A stretch of 64,000 nucleotides of DNA, from contig JAHBWY010000001.1 in NCBI GenBank assembly GCA_019636735.1, positions 248,001 to 312,000 of the forward strand. The letters run 5' to 3'. Source of the stretch: Phycisphaeraceae bacterium (GTDB taxonomy: Bacteria; Planctomycetota; Phycisphaerae; Phycisphaerales; SM1A02). How positions within the stretch are numbered: position 1 is the first letter of the stretch; each line of letters starts with the position of its first letter. Position numbers and translations under genes: made by a program. Shown here piece after piece: positions 51,851-61,300 of the stretch. A model generated the notes under the pieces. The model was not told where the DNA came from. It saw only the letters and a program-made list of their open reading frames with translations, and made no database searches.

Positions 51851-53649
51851 TCATGGTCTGCCTGTCGCTGGTTGGTGTGCTCTCGTTCACGCATCGCGCC
51901 GATGGCGCTGGCGCGCCCCCCGCGAATCCGAAGCAAGCGACTCCCTCGACTCCTGCGACGCCTGCGCCGAGTGCGACACCCGAATCGACCGGAGCGCTCC
52001 TGATCGTGCACTCGCCCTCGCTCGAGTCTGCAGCCCGCGCATGGCGTGACCACCGCGCGGCGCAAGGATGGCTCGTGCAGATCGGGGCTTCACACACCAG
52101 CGATCCTGCGGCGCTCCGATCGATCATTCGTAGCTGGGCTGCCGCTCACGCCGACGCGCCGCGAGCGGTGCTTCTGCTCGGTTCGGTTCCGCCTCGCTCG
52201 AACGATGCCGCGAAGGCTGAGACAGCACCGCCGACCAAGGCTGACGGTGTTCCCACCTTCCACTTCGTGCAGCGCGACAGGGCGATCATTGACCGGCGCG
52301 ACTCCAGGTTCGCCAGCGACGCGCCCTATCAGGATCTGGATGATGACGGTGTGCCCGACCTCATGCTCGGCCGGGTACCGGCGCGCTCCGAGAGCGAGGC
52401 GCAGCGCCTGCTCGAGAAGATCCGCGTGTGGGAGGCGACTCCACCCGGCCACGGTCATCGGCGCGTTGAGATCGCCGCTGGTGAAGGTCGCTTCGGGCCC
52501 TATGACGCCCTCCTTGAACTTCTGACCTCGTCGCTCCTGATTGAGTCCGTGCCGATCACCTTCGATCTTCGCGCGAGTTACGCCAAGGCATCGAGTCCTT
52601 TCTGTCCGCCACCATCGAGCGTGCGATCCGTCGTGCGCGATCAGGCGCTCTCCGGGGCGCTCCTCTTCAACTATGTGGGGCATGGTCACGCGACGGGCCT
52701 CGATGCGCTCTGGTGGCATGGAGGCCGAGAGCGCCTGCTCGAGGTTGAGGACCTGACGCTGCCGAAGGACGAAGCTCAGAATCCCGCCGTCACACCGGGC
52801 GGCGTGGCGCTGATGATCTGCTGCTCCGTCGGCTGGTTTGATGATCCGAATCGCCCGTCGCTCGCCGAGGCGATGCTCTTTCATCCTCTCGGTCCGGTCG
52901 CCTTGATCGCGGGCAGCCGCCCCACGCATCCCTATGCGAACGCCATCGTCGAACGCGACGGCGTGCGCCTTCTGTTGCGTGACCGCGTGCCCTTGGCGGG
53001 AGAGTGGGAGTTGGGCATCGCCCGATCACTCACCTCGAACGAGCCTGAAGAACTTGACCTCATCGCGGCGCCAATCGCCTCGTTGCAGCGCTGGTCACTC
53101 TCACTGCGCGAGATGCGGCGCGATCACGCTCGCCTCTACAACCTGCTCGGGGATCCGACCACGCGCATCGTGCACCCGCCCGCATCGGCCTCAATGTCAC
53201 TCACGCTCGACCAAGCGCGCCGCTTGCGAGGGACGCTGGTCAGCGATCCACCCCCCGGCGCCACCGCCGAGGTCAGCCTGCTCTCGCGTCGGCGCGCCGC
53301 GCCTCCGGGTGTGATTCCCGCTTCGGGCCCGAACGATCCGAACCTCGAGTCGATCACCGCGCGAAACTGGCCCAGGGCGAATGAGTGGGTTCTTTGGCGC
53401 ACCCGGGTTCCGCTCGATGGGGGATGCTTCGAAGTCGATCTTCCCGAACTTGGCCCGCGTCGGCCGCACACCTTGGTGGTGAGCGTCACCGCGCCGAACA
53501 GGGAGGAGCGGCACCCGTTCGCCGCGGGGTCAGTGTCCGCGGCTGGTCACCAGCCCGCGGATCAGGCACGGGCTGACACGGGGCGCGAAGCTCTGGTCGC
53601 CCTCGACTGGATCGACTACGAGGCGCTGATACGCTCCGCCGCGCGATGA
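51829..53649 (+). CDS. Gingipain-like peptidase, family C25
   Basis: A 606-residue secreted cysteine peptidase. Signal peptide (WGIMVCLSLVGVLSFTHRADG), Pro/Ala linker, then the caspase-like fold: LLIVHSPSLES, AVLLLGSVPPRS, a metal loop PYQDLDDDGVPDLMLGRVPARS, the catalytic histidine in LFNYVGHGHATG and the catalytic cysteine in VALMICCSVGWFD. The frame is open upstream to 51616 through degenerate repeats, and both starts are possible; 51829 gives a proper signal peptide. It lacks the large adhesin region of gingipains. Last four bases overlap pyrB (ATGA). Confidence 0.85.
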   Translation: MRALQWGIMVCLSLVGVLSFTHRADGAGAPPANPKQATPSTPATPAPSATPESTGALLIVHSPSLESAARAWRDHRAAQGWLVQIGASHTSDPAALRSIIRSWAAAHADAPRAVLLLGSVPPRSNDAAKAETAPPTKADGVPTFHFVQRDRAIIDRRDSRFASDAPYQDLDDDGVPDLMLGRVPARSESEAQRLLEKIRVWEATPPGHGHRRVEIAAGEGRFGPYDALLELLTSSLLIESVPITFDLRASYAKASSPFCPPPSSVRSVVRDQALSGALLFNYVGHGHATGLDALWWHGGRERLLEVEDLTLPKDEAQNPAVTPGGVALMICCSVGWFDDPNRPSLAEAMLFHPLGPVALIAGSRPTHPYANAIVERDGVRLLLRDRVPLAGEWELGIARSLTSNEPEELDLIAAPIASLQRWSLSLREMRRDHARLYNLLGDPTTRIVHPPASASMSLTLDQARRLRGTLVSDPPPGATAEVSLLSRRRAAPPGVIPASGPNDPNLESITARNWPRANEWVLWRTRVPLDGGCFEVDLPELGPRRPHTLVVSVTAPNREERHPFAAGSVSAAGHQPADQARADTGREALVALDWIDYEALIRSAAR

Positions 53650-54593
53650 GCAAGGACTTCCTCCAGCTTGAAGGACTTCCCAGGGCTGAGCTCGAGGCGT
53701 TGCTTGAGGCCGCGGGCCGCAATCTCGCCATCGCCGAGCAGAAGGTGGCGCGTCGAGAGAGCCTTACGGGTCGCGTGGTCGCGAACATGTTCTTCGAGGA
53801 CTCGACCCGGACCCGGTGCAGTTTCGAGACGGCGGTGCACCGGTTGGGGGGCGAGGTCTTCAATTTGGGAGAGTCGGGCTCATCCACACGGAAGGGCGAA
53901 ACACTGGTCGACACCGCCCTCAATGTGGAGGCGATGGGTGTCTCAGCGATCGTCGTCCGAACCAGTGTCTCCGGGGGTGCTGCCTTGGTCGCCCGGCGGG
54001 TTCGCTGCCCTGTCATTAACGCCGGCGATGGCCGCCACGAGCATCCGACGCAGGGACTGCTCGATCTCCTGACTCTTCGAGAGGCAATTGGGTCGATCGA
54101 AGGCCGATCGATCGCGATCGTGGGTGATATCGCCAACAGTCGGGTCGCCAGGTCGGCCATTCACGGGTTGTCGACATTCGAGGCACGAATCAAGCTGGTC
54201 GGGCCGCCAACGCTCGTGGGAGAGGCCTATCGGTACATCTCCGGCAGGCCAGATCTCATCAGCATTCATCACGATCTTGACCTCATCATTCCAGAACTGG
54301 ATGCGATCATGATGCTTCGTATCCAGAATGAAAGAGCGTCTGGTAACCTTGTCGCCGGCGACTATCGCCAGATGTACGGCCTGACGCCGGACCGCGCTTC
54401 TCGCCTGCCCGGACATGCGATTGTGCTTCACCCAGGGCCCGTCAATCGAGGCGTGGAAATCGACGACACCGTGGCTGACGATCTGCCTCGAAGCCGCATC
54501 CTTCGGCAGGTGACACAAGGGGTTGCTGCGCGAATGGCGGTGCTCGAACGATTGCTTGGAGTTGCGGAAACTCGAAGCCCTGTTGCAGCGTAA
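53646..54593 (+). CDS. pyrB: Aspartate carbamoyltransferase catalytic subunit
   Basis: A 315-residue enzyme of pyrimidine synthesis. Carbamoyl-phosphate site FFEDSTRTRCSFE, GSSTRKGETL, the HEHPTQGLLDL motif and the C-terminal LHPGPVNRGVEI are complete. The ATG overlaps the C25 stop, unusual company for a biosynthetic gene. No pyrI or pyrC adjoins it. Confidence 0.96.
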   Translation: MSKDFLQLEGLPRAELEALLEAAGRNLAIAEQKVARRESLTGRVVANMFFEDSTRTRCSFETAVHRLGGEVFNLGESGSSTRKGETLVDTALNVEAMGVSAIVVRTSVSGGAALVARRVRCPVINAGDGRHEHPTQGLLDLLTLREAIGSIEGRSIAIVGDIANSRVARSAIHGLSTFEARIKLVGPPTLVGEAYRYISGRPDLISIHHDLDLIIPELDAIMMLRIQNERASGNLVAGDYRQMYGLTPDRASRLPGHAIVLHPGPVNRGVEIDDTVADDLPRSRILRQVTQGVAARMAVLERLLGVAETRSPVAA

Positions 54594-54677
54594 TGCCGTT
54601 CTTTGCCGACACGAGAGCGGCCGAGTACCATTTCCCTGCACATCGTGGGGGTTCAATAACGACCTTTGGAGCCGAGC

Positions 54678-56447
54678 TTGACACGCGTTGCTGATGCCGT
54701 CATCCGTCGACTCTGGACCCTGGTGGCAGGGACCGTGTTCGCATCCCTTGCGCTGGTGGGGCCCGGCTGTGAGACCGACAGCTTCCTCGACCCCAGCCGT
54801 ACGGGCTATTTCGGGTTTGTGCCAACCACGGTGCCGGTCCTGAAGCGGATCGATGTCATCGAGACGGCGACCTACGACAACGCGATCGTCGGGCCGCCCG
54901 AGCCCGAAGATCTGCTGCCCAACACGCACGAGTATGTCTTTGGCCCCGGCGATGTTCTGGTCGTCGAGATCTACGAACTGCTCCAGCGTGGTGACACCGA
55001 GCGCCTCGTCCGCACCATCGATCCCGACGGCTTCATTCGACTCCCGGTGCTGGGTAGTGTGCCGGCGGCGGGGCTCTCCATTCAACAGCTCGTTGACCGC
55101 ATCAAGGAGCGGCTGGTCGCGCAGAACATCATTCTGCGAAACCCGATCGTCAATGTGACGCCGGAAGAGACTCGCTCCTACCAGTACAAGGTCTTCGGCT
55201 CGGTGGAGCGTGGCGGGCTCTTCGCCCTCAATCGGGTGGATCTCAAGCTGACCGACGCGCTCGCCCTCGCGCAAGGTGCGTTCCCCACGACGCAGAAGAT
55301 TCGAATCATCCGATCGGTGCAGGATGTTCGCACAGCGCCGGCGGATCCGATCCTCGATGCTCAGTCGCGCCCGTCGACGGCGCCTGCCCAGCCGACAGCG
55401 CCAGCGACCACACCAAGTTCATCGACACCCAGCCCCACACCCTCCCCGGGCCAGACTCCCGACATCGACTCGCTGATCGACCAGCTCAATATTCGAGGTG
55501 GTGGTCGCGGCGCAGCTCCCGCACCGGGTGGTGCAGCGCCAGCGGCCGGTGGCCCGGCTGCCGCGCCGCCCGCAGGTGATGCGCCGGCGGGCAACGGCAA
55601 TCGTTCCCAGCCCATCGACCCCATGCCCAGCCCGGGCGCCGTGCGCGATGTCGCCATCGGCGCGAGCCGCGTGTCGCTCGGACGGCAGGACGCTCTTCCG
55701 CCCATCGATATCGACTCGCTCGAGCCGGTCCGCATTTCGGACAGTCCCGTGGTTCAAGGCGCGCACCGTCAATCGGTGACGGCTGCACCACCGAGCGATG
55801 GAACGACCTTCGTCTTCGATCAGGATCGCCAGGAGTGGGTTCGCGTTCGAGCAGGCACGGTTCCGCCACCAGGGGCCGCGCCTGGAGGCGCTCGCACCGG
55901 GGCCGCTGCGGCAGCCACGCGGGTCAAAGAGCCATCGCGCTACTCAGGTCCGCCCACGCGCGTGATCGAGATTCCCTATGACCAGCTCATCAACGGCGTG
56001 CCCGGGCTCGACATTGTCATTCGGCCCGGCGACATGATCTACGCCGATGCGGGCGACCGGGGAGTCGTCTACATCGATGGTGAAGTCAACAGGCCAGGCG
56101 TCTACCAGCTTCCCGAGGGCGGTCGTCTCACCGTCAGCCGACTCATTGCCGCGGCAGGTGGACTGAACCAGATCGCCATTCCGCAGCGCTGCGACCTCAT
56201 CCGCAAGGTCGGCGAGGATCGTGAAGCCGTCATCCGGATCAATGTGGCCGCGATCCGCAATCGCGGTGAACCGGACATCTACTGCAAGCCTGACGACCAT
56301 GTGATCATCGGCACCAACTTCTGGGCGACCCCGCTGGCGGTCATCCGGAACGGCTTCCGCATGACCTACGGGTTCGGCTTCCTGCTCGACCGCAACTTCG
56401 GCAACGATGTCTTCGGACCTCCGCCGGTCAATGTGGTCGGAGGGTAA
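54678..56447 (+). CDS. Outer-membrane polysaccharide export protein (Wza/BexD-like)
   Basis: A 589-residue protein for capsule or exopolysaccharide export. N-terminal hydrophobic signal with a lipobox-like PGC at about residue 31, a Poly_export domain (EYVFGPGDVLVVEIYEL, DPDGFIRLPVLGSVPAAGLS) and SLBB domains (VTPEETRSYQYKVFGSVERGG and DRGVVYIDGEVNRPGVYQLPEGGRLTVSRLIAAAGG), separated by a long Pro/Ala/Gly/Ser linker (residues about 230-400). The TTG at 54678, six bases after GGAG, is preferred to the TTG at 54666. First gene of the exosortase/exopolysaccharide operon. Confidence 0.9.
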   Translation: MTRVADAVIRRLWTLVAGTVFASLALVGPGCETDSFLDPSRTGYFGFVPTTVPVLKRIDVIETATYDNAIVGPPEPEDLLPNTHEYVFGPGDVLVVEIYELLQRGDTERLVRTIDPDGFIRLPVLGSVPAAGLSIQQLVDRIKERLVAQNIILRNPIVNVTPEETRSYQYKVFGSVERGGLFALNRVDLKLTDALALAQGAFPTTQKIRIIRSVQDVRTAPADPILDAQSRPSTAPAQPTAPATTPSSSTPSPTPSPGQTPDIDSLIDQLNIRGGGRGAAPAPGGAAPAAGGPAAAPPAGDAPAGNGNRSQPIDPMPSPGAVRDVAIGASRVSLGRQDALPPIDIDSLEPVRISDSPVVQGAHRQSVTAAPPSDGTTFVFDQDRQEWVRVRAGTVPPPGAAPGGARTGAAAAATRVKEPSRYSGPPTRVIEIPYDQLINGVPGLDIVIRPGDMIYADAGDRGVVYIDGEVNRPGVYQLPEGGRLTVSRLIAAAGGLNQIAIPQRCDLIRKVGEDREAVIRINVAAIRNRGEPDIYCKPDDHVIIGTNFWATPLAVIRNGFRMTYGFGFLLDRNFGNDVFGPPPVNVVGG

Positions 56448-56565
56448 TCGTCGGAGGATGGACGCCGAGATCACCGCCTGACGGTCCCAAGGCCACGGAC
56501 CGGCCTTCAATTGCCTGAACCTGACCCCGGATTGGGTCGATGTTCATCAGAAGCCTGTCTTGGTC

Positions 56566-57519
56566 ATGTCCACGGTCGCCACGAGTCCATCCGCACGGTT
56601 TCAGGAACCGTCCCGCGGCACCATCCAGCTCACGCCCACCATGGCGCTGGTCGGTGGCGTCGTGCTCTTCCTGATCTTCGTCTCGGTCTTCTGGCACTTC
56701 CTCTACATGCAGGTTCGCAGCGGTGTCGAGGAGCCCGCCGACTGGGGACATGTGCTGGTCATTCCATTCGTGAGCGGGTGGTTCATCTGGCTTCGGCGCG
56801 AGGAGCTGCTGCGCCAGCCCTTCAAGCCCGCGTGGAGCGGTCTGATCCTGATGGTGGTCGGGCTCCTCATCTACGCGATGACGCTTCTCGGTCCCGTGGC
56901 GCTCCAGCATCCGAACTTCCAGGGCGGCGGTGTCGTTCTGACCTTGTGCGGAATGGCTCTGCTGCTGTGCGGTTGGCGCGCCATGAAGTGGCTCTGGTTC
57001 CCGATTGTCTATTGGGGCATCTTCGGGCAGCGCATCTCCGAGCAGGCCCTCCAGGTTGTCACGCTGCGGCTTCAGGACATTGCGGCGCGCGGCGCGTACT
57101 TCCTGCTGAACGCGATTGGATTCGACACCGATATCGCCGGCAACATCCTGACGGTGCATGGCTCCGACGGCGTAGCGCACCCGCTGAATGTGGCCGAGGC
57201 GTGCTCAGGCATGCGCATGCTAGTGGCGTTCATGGCGCTCGGTGTTGCGATGGCCGTGGTGGGCCTCGACAAGTGGTGGCAGCGAGCCGCGCTCATCGTG
57301 ATGGCCGCGCCAGTGGCGGTGGCTGTCAATATTCTGCGCGTGGCCACGCTCGGGCTCTTGAGCCTGCGTGATGTCAACATGGTGCAGGGCGAGTTCCATC
57401 ACTTCGTGGGAATGGTCTGGCTGGTGCCAGGCTTCATCATGTTCCTCGGCGTGCAGTGGTGCCTGAAGGTTCTTGGTGAGGGGTGGCGCGTGCCGGTGGG
57501 AGGGGCCCATGCGCGTTGA
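56566..57519 (+). CDS. xrt: Exosortase
   Basis: A 317-residue inner-membrane transpeptidase-like protease with eight hydrophobic segments. The catalytic Cys213 is in VAEACSGMRML, Arg258 in VNILRVATLG and His278 in EFHHFVGM, the conserved triad of exosortases. These process PEP-CTERM proteins or assist exopolysaccharide export. No PEP-CTERM protein is in the window. An EpsI-like partner and a giant TPR protein follow, and an export protein precedes. An alternative TTG start lies six bases upstream. Confidence 0.92.
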   Translation: MSTVATSPSARFQEPSRGTIQLTPTMALVGGVVLFLIFVSVFWHFLYMQVRSGVEEPADWGHVLVIPFVSGWFIWLRREELLRQPFKPAWSGLILMVVGLLIYAMTLLGPVALQHPNFQGGGVVLTLCGMALLLCGWRAMKWLWFPIVYWGIFGQRISEQALQVVTLRLQDIAARGAYFLLNAIGFDTDIAGNILTVHGSDGVAHPLNVAEACSGMRMLVAFMALGVAMAVVGLDKWWQRAALIVMAAPVAVAVNILRVATLGLLSLRDVNMVQGEFHHFVGMVWLVPGFIMFLGVQWCLKVLGEGWRVPVGGAHAR

Positions 57520-58360
57520 ATCAGGATTCCGTGCGGCCTTCGTGGTCACCTGTCTCACCCTGCTGGCGGGAGCGATTGGATTCCGCGCCTTCGCGCTCGC
57601 GGTGAACGCCTGGCTGCTCAAGGAACCGGCGCCGCTTCGAGCACCGCTCTCGACCATTCCCACCACGCTCGGACAGTGGCGCGCCGTGGGACCGGACACG
57701 CTGCTCAACGATGCCATGGTCGAGGCGCTCGGCACCAAGTTCTATCTGAACCGCAACTATGCGATCGACGGCGACCCTGCGAAGGGCTTCCTGCAACTGC
57801 ACATCGCCTTCTACACGGGGCTGATCGACCGCGTGCCGCACATCCCGGAGCGCTGCTTTGTCGCGGGCGGACTCGTGCAGCGGGCGCCGCCGCAGCAACG
57901 CCCGCTCGCGATCGATCGATCGGGCTGGAGCGAGGAGGCCGGGCCGGTCAATCTCGCCACGGGCGAACGCTATCCGATGGCGACGGTGCGCGACCCCATC
58001 ACCCTCGAGGAGCACGATGTGCACCTGCCGATCGGGGAGACGGCCTTCACGGTCATCGAGTTCCAGGATCCCGCGCACCCCGAGATGCGCCTTCTCGGTG
58101 GATATCTCTTCATCGCCAATGGACGCCTGACTCCGAGCGCCGGCGGAGTGCGAGGTCTCTCCTACTCCCTCTCCGAGCGCTTTGCTTACTTCGCCAAGGT
58201 GCAATTCACTGGCCAGTACCGCGGAGGTGACGGCAGCGGCGCGCAGTACGAGGCGCTGGTCGCCGACCTGTTGCGCGAATTGCTGCCCTACCTGATGCAG
58301 CGCCTGCCCGACTGGCCCGAGTACGAAGCACGCACCCGAATCCGGGGCACGAACTCCTGA
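57509..58360 (+). CDS. EpsI-like exosortase-associated protein (DUF3485)
   Basis: A 283-residue protein with one N-terminal membrane segment (FVVTCLTLLAGAIGFRAFAL), then an EpsI-type domain: IPTTLGQWRAVGPDTL, LQLHIAFYTGLIDRVPHIPERCFVAGG and a C-terminal YSLSERFAYFAKVQFTG. EpsI is encoded next to, or fused with, exosortases in exopolysaccharide loci. The ATG at 57509 with a GGGAGGGG ribosome site overlaps the exosortase end by 11 bases. Confidence 0.88.
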   Translation: MRVESGFRAAFVVTCLTLLAGAIGFRAFALAVNAWLLKEPAPLRAPLSTIPTTLGQWRAVGPDTLLNDAMVEALGTKFYLNRNYAIDGDPAKGFLQLHIAFYTGLIDRVPHIPERCFVAGGLVQRAPPQQRPLAIDRSGWSEEAGPVNLATGERYPMATVRDPITLEEHDVHLPIGETAFTVIEFQDPAHPEMRLLGGYLFIANGRLTPSAGGVRGLSYSLSERFAYFAKVQFTGQYRGGDGSGAQYEALVADLLRELLPYLMQRLPDWPEYEARTRIRGTNS

Positions 58361-58371
58361 GCTCACCCACC

Positions 58372-61300
58372 ATGCCGCAGCAACTGAACACCAAGTTCAT
58401 CGTCGTCGTCGTCGCATTCATCGTCGTGGCCGTCGGGTCGGTCGGCCTCTTCTGGGGCTACCGCGTCATGACCGACCCGGTGAAGAACATCGAGCGGGGC
58501 CGTGAGTTGGAGGCCGCGGGCAACTACGCGGAAGCGGTGCGGGCGTACGGTCGCGCTGTTTCAAAGCGACGCACCAACATCGAGTACCTCGACCTCATGC
58601 GCAACGCGCTCCTGAAGGTGGTTCCACCCACGGCCGAGGAGGCGCGCCAGCACTACCAGATGAACCTCGACCTGCTTCAGCAACGGGCCGCCGTCGAGCC
58701 GAGCAAGCTCGACCCATGGCTCCCGCTCCTGGATGCCCAGCGGGATCGAGCCCACTTCCTCCAGAATCCGGCTGCGTGGCGAGCACTGGCTGACACCGCG
58801 ACGCGGATGCGCGAGTCGATGCCCGCTGGCAGCGAGGGCGAGCGCATCGCATTGCGTGAACTCGGCGTTGCCTCGGTGCAGCGCGACGCCCAGTTGACCG
58901 ACTCGGAGCGGCGCGAGGTTGAGGCGATGTTGCGCAAGGTGCTGAGCGCTGACTCGAAGGATGAGCGCGCGTGGGACGCGCTGATGCTGCTGCTTCTGAG
59001 CGATGCCAATCGACAGTTCTTGGCGAACCAGCGACTGCAGGGCACGGAGCGCCAGCGCGAATTCGAGCAGGCCCTCGCCGAGGCAACGGCCGCGGTTCCT
59101 GACTCGGCGGCCGTCGCGCTCGCCCGTATTCGTCTCCTGCGTTCGCTGGTGGCGCGGGGCGAACTCGATGTGATTGATGCCGTGCCGCAACTTGATGAGC
59201 CGCTGACCGCGCTGGAGGCCGTGTCGAGCGGTCCTGCCGTTGATCGCTGGCAGGTCAGCACGGCCGTGAACGAGCTTCTGTCGACCAACCGCCGCGCCGA
59301 CGCGGAGCGCGCGACGGCGCTGGTGGAACTGGCCCTCTCGCGGAATCCCAACGACCTCGTTCTGAAGCGACTGCTTGCGATTGCCTTGCGGCAGTACGAC
59401 CTGGACCGTGCCGTGTCCGTCTCGCGGGGGCTCATTGACAGCCCCACGCCGCCCGTGAGTCTCGAGAGCGCCTTCCGAGATGAGATTCGAAGCGACGCGG
59501 CGGAGCGGGTCTTCGACATCGAGATCGCCAAGGCGCGCGTCGCCGAGGATGAGACCATCCGGCGCGGCCACATTCAGAACGCGGAGAAGATGCGCGACCT
59601 GCTGGTCGAACTCACGCGAGGCGGACCCGCGGACAATCCCCGGCTCCTCAAGTCCGAGGCCAAACTGGCGCTCCTCGCCGGTGATCTGGTGACGGCCTCC
59701 GCGCGGCTTGACCGCATTATTCGCCAGGACGCCGCCGATGCCGAGGTGTTTCTGCTGGCCGCCGATGCCGCGGCACGAAGGAACGAACTCGGGCTGGCGC
59801 TCAACCGCATCAATCAGGGCATCGAACGGGCCGGTCCGACCTATGCGTTCCTTCTGGCGAAGGCGAAGGTCGAACTTGGCCTGCGCCGTGCAGCCGAGGC
59901 GATGCGCACTGCGGAGCAGATTCTCGCCGCCCGGCCCGATGATGTCGAAGCGATGGAAGTGCGCGACGCCGCGCGCCGTATCACCCAAGCGGCGTCACCG
60001 GGCGGCAGTGCCGATCCCATCGTGCGGGATCTCCAGGAGTCGGAGCGCCTGCTGTCGGAGCGCAAGACCGATGACGCGACGGTGATCGTCAATCGCCTTC
60101 TCACCGCGCATCCCACTGATGCACGAGTGCTCACGCAGGCAGCGCGTCTCAAGATGATGAACGAGGAGATTGAGGCGGCTGTGCAACTCCTCGACCGCGC
60201 ACTCGCCCAGGCGCCCAACGATCCGTTCATCATTCAGCTTCGCTCGGTGGCGGGGACGACCGACCCCGTGGATCGCATCAACAACATGGTGCAGTTGAGC
60301 GTGGCCGATGAACGGCAGCGACCGATGGCGAAGTACTCCATGCTCATGGGCGTGATTGCCGCGGTGCGTCGCGAGATTGCTGCAGGCGGCCGAACAGCCG
60401 ATGGTCGAATCCGTGACATTGACGAGCTCAACGCTTCTCTCGCTCGACTCGAATCAGTCCTGCCCGAGTTCCGTCAGGCGGCCTTGGCCGCCGGAACCAC
60501 CGGTCCCGCGTTCTTCACGGCGGCCTTCGACGACGCGGTCGTCGCGGCCGATTTCAAGCGTGCTGAGCAGGTCGGCGTCGAGGCGGAGAAGGCAGGCGAA
60601 CGCGCCTTGGGCATCTTCCTTCAGGCTCGAGCGCTCGGCCTTCAGGGCCGTGGTGCCGAGGGTATCGCGCTGCTTGAGCGCAATCGCCAGCAGGGCATCA
60701 ACAGCGTCGAAATGGCGCGGCAGCTCGGCGAGCTGCGTGAGGCCGCCGGGCAGGTCCCCGAGGCGATCGCGGCGCTCACAGAGGCCTATGAGCGGCGCCC
60801 CGGCGATCCAAGCACGCTGCGCACGCTCGCGGAGCTGCTCCGGCGAACTGGCGAGAACACGCGGGCGCTTCAGCTCTATCGTGATGCAGCCCAGTTGCCA
60901 TTTGCCGATCGTTCCGTGGTGCAGACCTGGCTCCGCCTCGAAGATCAGTTCGGAGATCGCTCGACGGCGCTCTGCTGGCGTCGCAGGATCTTCGCGGAGA
61001 GCCCCGGCGACCGCGAGAATGCCCTCTCCCTTGCCGTGCTCCTGACCGATGGGCAGGGTGACTATCGCCTGCTCGTCGATGCGCAGTGCCGACCGCGATT
61101 CACCGACAGCGAGTGGGTCTCACTCGCCCCCGCTCGGCGACAGCAGGAGATTCAGACGATGATCCGCGCCAATCAGGCGGAGGGCGCGGAGGTGTTCCGC
61201 AGGCTTCTGCTTCAGCGGAATGACGACTTCGAGGCGGCTCTGTTGCATGCTCGCGCCATGGCTCGGGACGGCCGAGTGAATGACGGTGAGAAGCTGCTCC

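Noticed and set aside
53943..55274. 443-residue minus-strand frame opposite pyrB
   Set aside because: Shadow; pyrB motifs are complete on the plus strand.
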